64,000 nt of DNA from Nematostella vectensis (lineage: Eukaryota > Cnidaria > Anthozoa > Actiniaria > Edwardsiidae), in NCBI RefSeq assembly GCF_932526225.1, contig NC_064043.1:2129501-2193500 (forward strand). Direction: 5' to 3'. Below, one piece after another: positions 57,775 to 64,000 of the stretch (position 1 is its first letter; each line of letters opens with the position of its first letter). The position numbers and the translations under genes are program-made. Under the pieces are notes generated by a model, which was not told the DNA's origin, did not search any database, and worked only from the letters and a program-made list of their open reading frames with translations.

Positions 57775-58375
57775 ATGGATACGCCAGTATGGACCGGGCT
57801 GCACTGGTATGTAGGGAGTTGGTGTATACGGGTTGTATGGACCGGGGAGCTGTATACTGGTAGTATGGACCGGGGTGCAGTATACCACTAGTATGGACTG
57901 GGTGTGTATACCGGTATGGACCGGGATGCTGTATACCGGTAGTATGGAACGGGGTGCTGTATACTGGTAGTATGGACCGGGGTGCTGTATACTGGTAGTA
58001 TGGACCGGGGTGCTGTATACTCGTAGTATGGACCGGGGTGCTGTATATCGGTAGTATGGACCGGGGTGCTTTATACTGGTAGTACGGACTGAGTGCTGTA
58101 TATCGGTAGTATGGACTGGGGTGTTGTATACTGGTAGTATGGACCGGGGTGCTGTATACTGGTAGTATGGACCGGGGTGCTGTATACTGGTAGTATGGAC
58201 CGGGGTGCTGTATACTGGTAGTATGGACCGGGGTGCTGTATATCGGTAGTATGGACCGGGGTGCTGTATATCGGTAGTATGGACCGGGGTGCTGTATACT
58301 GGTAGTACGGACTGAGTGCTGTATATCGGTAGTATGGACTGGGGTGCTGTATACCGGTAGTATTGAACCGGGTGG
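57775..58375. repeat. 28-bp minisatellite, about 21 units
   Basis: The unit is GTATACTGGTAGTATGGACC followed by GGGGTGCT, with ATCGG and TACGGACTGA variants. Minus-strand frames stay open over it but are repeat artefacts. It is unrelated to the 28-bp unit at 1602-3500. Confidence 0.95.
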
Positions 58376-60216
58376 TGTTCAAATGTACATCGTAAAATTT
58401 TCAAGGCAAGAACATGTGAAAATTGTTTTTATACATAATAAAAAGCAAACGTACTGATACGAAAACTAATGTCGTGTTCCCGAGTAGATTCGAGTAACCG
58501 AGGCTTCGAGTTATCAGAATTCTACTGTGCATGCATACGCTTATGTATACATAAAATTACTCACATTCTGATACGTTTTGTTTAGTTTTTAAAACACTCA
58601 TTCAAAATGGATAGGTTTAACGTCATTCATCAATACCACGTCCGAATAACATTGTTTTGGTTTCGGTCATGTACACTTGTTTACACAAAGAAAAATACAT
58701 TAATTATTGAAAAAAAAAAAAGGAAATAAAAAATACATACATTAATAATGAAATCAGTAGGCATGGATATAGCTGTACTTGTACCAATACTGATATAAAG
58801 GTGCGAACTGATGAAAATTGCTTTTTGTTGATCTGTTGATCTGGTTAAGCTTTGCACCTCACCTGACCATTTGATGGCGACGGCAAGGACAACGAAATCG
58901 AAAAAGGTGCCTTCTCGCGTTGAAAAATCTACTCCAGTTTAACTGCAATAAAATTAGCTAAACAATATAGCCAGAGACAGGTAGAAATATACTAAGGACA
59001 TCAGTTCTACTGGAGCGAGCGTAGGAGTTTACATGCAAACGTCCGCGTCCTCAATTGACCGTGAAATTGGGAATTTTCACGTCGTGGTTTGGTGGGATAA
59101 ACGGCTGAATTTTATCAGAGAGAACGCATTTTCACATGCTGCTATTAAATCCTGAATCAAATTCCATTGTTTTCTGCCGTCATCGTCCACGTTCCCGTCT
59201 TCGTTGCTGGTCTCTGATGTCTCACAGACGCCGAGCGATAACAAATTCCAAAAGCAAATCTCTAGAAAACAATTAAGCAGGCAAACATTGGCTTAAGGCT
59301 CGGTAAAATATGAGAGAGTAAATATATCGAGCAATCGCTGCAAAAAAAAATATTCTAGCATTCTAGCAAAAAGATATTCTAGCAAAAAATATCCGACAGA
59401 TATCAAATGGTCTTTTTTTAACTAACCAGTTAAAGATGTTGCGAACTTCGTGTTTTCGGGGTTTTCGTTCCGGAAAACTATCAAAGCCTACAAGTAGGCT
59501 AAGATGTTCCCAATAGATTGGGGTGAAAGTTTTTATTAGAAATCACTTTTTTTAAGCGAAAAGTAAGACCGCTTTATTTTTTTTTTTGATGTTCTGATTG
59601 GACTTACAATGAGAAACAGGCTATAGGCCACCAAATATCAGAAATATTCCTTTGCAAGCACTTGTAAGCACCAGAAAAAAGCCAAAAATCAAATCAATTG
59701 TGTGCAATTTCAGGGGATCATTTGCGAGCCCGTCGAAAATTTTATGACTTCCCGATAACTAAATCGCTGTTACAGTATACTGTGCGCTGAATGCACCAAA
59801 TGGTTATGTATTCGACTTTCCATATTTTTCGTTCTTTTTAAAGCTCGCTCAGGAGTTAGTGCATCTATTCAAACATTCTAGTTCAAGAGCACGACTTCCT
59901 TGGTGTTTACAAAGTGCATTAGCGACATGTCTCGGGTTTGGGTCGTGTGCGCGTCACGTCTCATCACCCCGCCTTGGAGTGTACGTGACAAATCCAGCAC
60001 CTTGTGCACGTGGTGTTATCGCGGGAACGGTAAGTAATACGATTAAATGTGTGTTAACGGTGATTAATCATATCATCGTTTGGGGATAAAGACACAATAA
60101 GTCTGAAAACCAATGCATAGAAGGTAACGAAGACTTCCTACTGTGTAAACCCGATGACTCCATATTCACACCAAAGTTTGTGATTGTCAGGTCCGTAGAC
60201 ACAGGGGACACAAGGA
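58376..60216. other. Intergenic; one weak possible exon at 59859-60028
   Basis: A plus-strand open stretch ends in a good donor (GGGAACG|GTAAGTAA at about 60028) and would encode RHVSSPRLGVYVTNPAPC-type sequence. There is no in-frame ATG or recognised domain. It may be a first or internal exon of an unseen gene. Confidence 0.2.
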
Positions 60217-60284
60217 CGGTAGGACCACGGAATGGTAGGACCCCGGAATGGTAGGACCACGGAATGGTAGGACCCCGGAATGGT
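60217..60284. repeat. 16-bp repeat, four units
   Basis: GTAGGACCACGGAATG and GTAGGACCCCGGAATG alternate twice, suggesting growth by a 32-bp doubling. Confidence 0.9.
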
Positions 60285-60595
60285 TCGGAGCACTTCCAAG
60301 CATGCAAGCACCAGGGGGTTTGTGCGACAGTGGAGCATTTAAGTTTTTAAAAAAATCGAGTAATGAGCATATTTTGATTGTTTTGGCAAAAGCATCGGGA
60401 CATTTACTTGGGCAGCGCACAGGTAAATAATAGTTTGCTTGTTGCTTGATTTCTTTATGCACCAAGGATTCATAAGTGATCTACATCTTTCAGTATGGAG
60501 ATTGCCTAAACATTCAAGCCTTACAAATAACGAGTACACCATGCTTGTGGATGTGTGATCAGCAGAAAACCAGAAAACTTGCCTATCATTTGGAA

Positions 60596-61285
60596 ACGTG
60601 ATTGTGACGCGGTGATAAAGTCACGTGATTTTGACGCGGTGATCAGTGAAACGTCACATGATTGTGACGCGGGGATAAAGTCACGTGATTGTGACGCGGG
60701 GATAAAGTCACGTGATTGTGACGCGGTGATTAAGTCACGTGATTGTGACGCGGGGATAAAGTCACCTGATTGTGACGCGGTGATTAGTGTGAACTCTCGT
60801 GATTGTGAAGCGGTGATCAGTGTTAAGTCACGTGATTGTGACGCGGTGATTAAGTCGCGTGATTGTGACGCGGTGATTAAGTCGCGTGATTGTGACGCGG
60901 TGATAAATTCGCGTGATTATGACGCGGTGATTAAGTCGCGTGATTGTGACGCGGTGATTACTGTAAAGTTGCGTGATTGTGACGCGAGTGATTAGTGCTT
61001 AAGTCACGTGATTGTGACGCGGTGATTAGTGTAAAGTCGCGTGATTGTGACGCAAGTGATTAGTGCTTAAGTCACGTGATTGTGACGCGAGTGATAAGTG
61101 TTAAGTCACGTGACTGTGACGCGTGCTTAGTATAAAGTCACATGATTGTGACGCGATGATCAGTGTTAAGTTACACGATTGTGACGCGGTGATCAGTGTT
61201 AAGTCAGGTGATTGTGACGCGGTGATTAGTGTTAAGTCACGTGATAGTGTAAAGTCACGTGATTGTGACGGTGGCGCGGTGGCTA
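60596..61285. repeat. 27/33-bp minisatellite with E-box and TGACGCG motifs
   Basis: The unit is AAGTCACGTGATTGTGACGC followed by GGTGATT, often with AGTGTT inserted (33 bp). About 24 units, most carrying CACGTG and TGACGCG. The early 27-bp part is open as a CDAVIKSRD nine-residue repeat, which I do not regard as a gene. Confidence 0.94.
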
Positions 61286-61639
61286 GTGCAAATTAGCGGT
61301 GATTCTTGAGTCTGGTCCGTACCAGCACTTTATTTATGGGAACGAAACTCACTGATATTCCTGATGACTGTCTTAACACCATATCAGTTATTTTAACGTT
61401 AGTGATTTCGGTAGCTACCTTCGGGAAATTTCTAGACCGTGTGCACAGGTAGGCCGAAACTGAAAGCGGCTGGCGCCGAGTTGACTTGCCTGCCAAACCT
61501 TCCATGTCTCGGGAATGTCTATCCGTCACCTGTTATATATCTGGCGGGTAGCAGTCGCCACAGAGGACAGGGGTCAGACTAATAAAATGAGGCCGCTATT
61601 AATAACCCACTAGAAGATTCACTCAATGCATGTGTCATA

Positions 61640-61829
61640 TTGTATATCGATGCCACATTTGGGCACACTTCCTGGCTCTGAATGGAAGGTTTTATTAGAT
61701 TTGCGCTCGCACGCACCATCAGACCGTGGCACGCGATCGCAGTTTGCACTCATTCCTATTGATACTATCACGAAAAAGGCGGGAAAAGCATTAACAGTTC
61801 CCGGAATCTACCACTGTTACCTTCAAGGT
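61640..61829 (+). other. Possible coding exon, unrecognised
   Basis: An open stretch reading GTLPGSEWKVLLDLRSH and ALIPIDTITKKAGKALTVPG ends CTTCAAG|GTAGGATA, a reasonable donor. The composition looks protein-like, but the acceptor, start and family are unknown. Confidence 0.25.
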
Positions 61830-61859
61830 AGGATATCGATAGCCTAACACTTGGCGCAT

Positions 61860-64000
61860 ATGATCACGTGTTTTTCTGTGTCCTTAGGGTCCTGATTATT
61901 GCGGCGTCTCGGAGTGAACTGATAAGTTGTTTATTGATTACCATTACCGTTTTAAGGTCATCCATGCTTTTAGAGGGTCCATATGTGCTCAATTGCCTCC
62001 TAGAATACTCGCCCGTACCGTTACTCGCAGTCCTCAAGGAATGAACGCGTTATTACAGTAAAACCTCTTTAAAGCCACCCTCAATTAAATGGCCACTTGT
62101 TCAAAACAGTCTCTGCCATTCGCACCAAGGTGCGAGAAAGCGTTCATTTCCATCGGCAGAACTGGGGAAATTATTTAATATTATTCGGTAAATAAAGCAT
62201 TATTTAATAATAAGGCATTATTTTCAGGTGGTTATTAGAGATTTCTTTTCCTAAATTGTCAATAACAAATGTCTGGCTGACAGGGTCTCTTTAAGTCCCT
62301 ACGCGAGTTTTTTTTCTTAAATGAATTTTAATATAGCATAAAACAAAGTTAAGACTTGCATGGCTATAAACATAACACAAATAATAGAAGACAAAATATA
62401 GGAAAACCTTTTGCCTTTTTGGTCTATTAATGATCATAAAACGTTAAAGTAATTAGTGGATGTACCTCAAGTTTTGGTCAAACGGCTCCTGTGGATTTTA
62501 CCCGAAAAGTCTTAATTGCGGTCTTTTCAAATTAACACAAAATAGTACCGTCTCAAGAGAAAGATTAAATTTTAAATCTTAGTTTTGCACCACACAGTAA
62601 ATAGAATGAAGAGTGAAAAAAGTATTGAAATCGCGGTTAAAATGGATCTGATGTGAAAGGGGTAGGGGTGGCGATGAAGTGGAGGATGGTGATGGTGGTG
62701 GTGAGGTTGATAAATCAATTATAGGAAAACGACCCTTTTCTTAATTTTACTCCGTGATTAAGATTGAGATTGAGATTGAGATTGAGATTGAGATTGCCGC
62801 GGAGGCAGTGATCGTGTAAGTTGGACTCTTTCGAACGTGTTCACGAAATAGTGCTTCATGCAAATTAGTATTTACAAAAAACACATTATTCGGAAATGTT
62901 TTGCTCTCGCCCCAGCCCACCTCGAACACGCGCGTCACAGGATTCCCATTATTCTAAAACAAAACATTCTGAATATCCCCGAAAGAGCCGACATGCAGTT
63001 TCCAATAAGACTTGTAATCCTTCGCCGCACCACAAGCACTAGGTGCTTTTTTCCTAGCAAACTCCAACAATACATCACAAACCAAATAAAGGCACAATTG
63101 AAGACAAGACAAACGAGGAAGTTTATTACATAGCAATTAGCATACATTAGCATCGCATTTCACAGACGGCGCATGTCAGCATATCGCGATGGCCCGGGCG
63201 CCGCGTCCAATGCATTACACCCTTGGCGCCCATTTATCCCTCATACATGTGATATTGTGACGTGAAGTGGTCTAAGTATCGTCCGACCCCTCACAATTAT
63301 CTTTGATTGGTAAATAATATCTTGTTAATTAGGTGACCAGAGAAAGAATAAACCAATCGGGGCAGAGCGCATGAATGCCTCGGGCTAGGCCTCAACTTGC
63401 TTGCTTAGTTACAATTAATTTTCAGACTGTACAGCATCGCACACATCGCGTTTAAAACGCCATTGAGTAGTCCCTCGCGACAAATATTGGCGCCCTCGTT
63501 GAACTGAATTATTCGTGGTTTGACATTCCGACGTTTGAATGTCCCTGGTAAAGAGACCTTGTTGAGAAGTCAAGGATAGTCAAGAATAAGGTCTTAGTTG
63601 TGTCGCCTGACAACAGCGCGCGCGATATCGCTCACCTTGAATGAATCAACCATTAGCATAGCATTGTAGGTAAATACTCGGTTTTCTTAGCGCTAAAGCA
63701 ACCGTAGAATTATTGTGTTGACATTATAGCTTAATTCTGCGTCCAGCTGTGAGCGAGAAAAAAATCATCAGTGGTGAATAGCATTCCACAGAGTAGATTC
63801 TCCAGTCAATCACGGCGTCAAAGTGTCATATTACTATGAAGCTCTCTAAATATAGCACGCTATACTAGACTAAGAACTAGTGATTGGACGGCCGGCCTCA
63901 GGTTCACTGTTTTATTTCTCTACTTAGGAAGGTTTCTGCACCGATGCCCACGGACTTGTGAGTTCATCCACTTGTGCGACGAAGGGCAATATTATAAAAC
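61860..64000. other. No supported gene
   Basis: AT-rich sequence with a short GAGATT hexamer repeat at about 62763-62796. Open frames at 62747-63153 show nothing recognisable. Confidence 0.45.
62763..62796. repeat. (GAGATT)n microsatellite
   Basis: Five to six perfect hexamers. Confidence 0.9.

Noticed and set aside
57640-58404. Minus-strand 254-codon frame rich in YYRYTAP and HTTSIQHPGP
   Set aside because: Almost wholly 28-bp satellite, with unrelated flanks.
62040-62300. Possible DNA transposon end (cagtaaaacctctttaaagcc)
   Set aside because: It resembles known MITE termini, but no matching inverted end or target duplication was found nearby.

Overview
The window looks like animal nuclear DNA, most likely from a cnidarian such as a sea anemone. 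Genes are split into short exons with GT-AG introns. The recognisable proteins are animal ones: Porcupine, a TFPT-like INO80 subunit, class A GPCRs and CD20/MS4A-like four-TM proteins. The mobile DNA is Ty3/Gypsy, hAT-like MITEs and fold-back elements. The cnidarian assignment is an inference; no species marker was checked. Roughly 18 kb of the 64 kb is tandem repeat.

Layout. 0.67-4.15 kb (-): 5' part of an unrecognised gene with a 24-bp microexon and a 28-bp satellite in an intron. 8.2-9.6 kb (+): single-exon type II membrane glycosyltransferase-like gene that runs into a 48-bp satellite. 10.8-13.7 kb (-): five-exon four-TM (MS4A-like) gene. 15.6-17.3 kb: 12-bp satellite that encodes the C-terminus of the class A GPCR at 17.2-18.2 kb (-). 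21.3-22.1 kb (+): broken GPCR. 23.1-26.9 kb (-): five-exon gene joining a TFPT/INO80F-like coiled coil to an HMG box. 27.25-48.7 kb (+): eleven-exon Porcupine (PORCN), head to head with the HMG gene. Its intron 9 is about 14 kb and holds a 9.2-kb array of a 17-bp unit, split by an intact Ty3/Gypsy element with identical LTRs. 49.1-50.3 kb: 33/45-bp satellite. 51.2-55.4 kb (-): second MS4A-like gene. 55.4-64 kb: little recognisable coding sequence, with satellites at 57.8-58.4 and 60.6-61.3 kb.

The most striking pattern is that tandem repeats here repeatedly begin at exon ends. In both MS4A-like genes and in PORCN, repeat units contain the last exon codons plus a working-looking 5' splice site. 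In the GPCR and the glycosyltransferase, the stop codon and last residues are themselves satellite units. In the HMG gene and the first MS4A-like gene, the terminal coding segment is copied into the 3' flank. All exon models were built by hand from splice signals, phase continuity and remembered family similarity; no search or transcript data were available.
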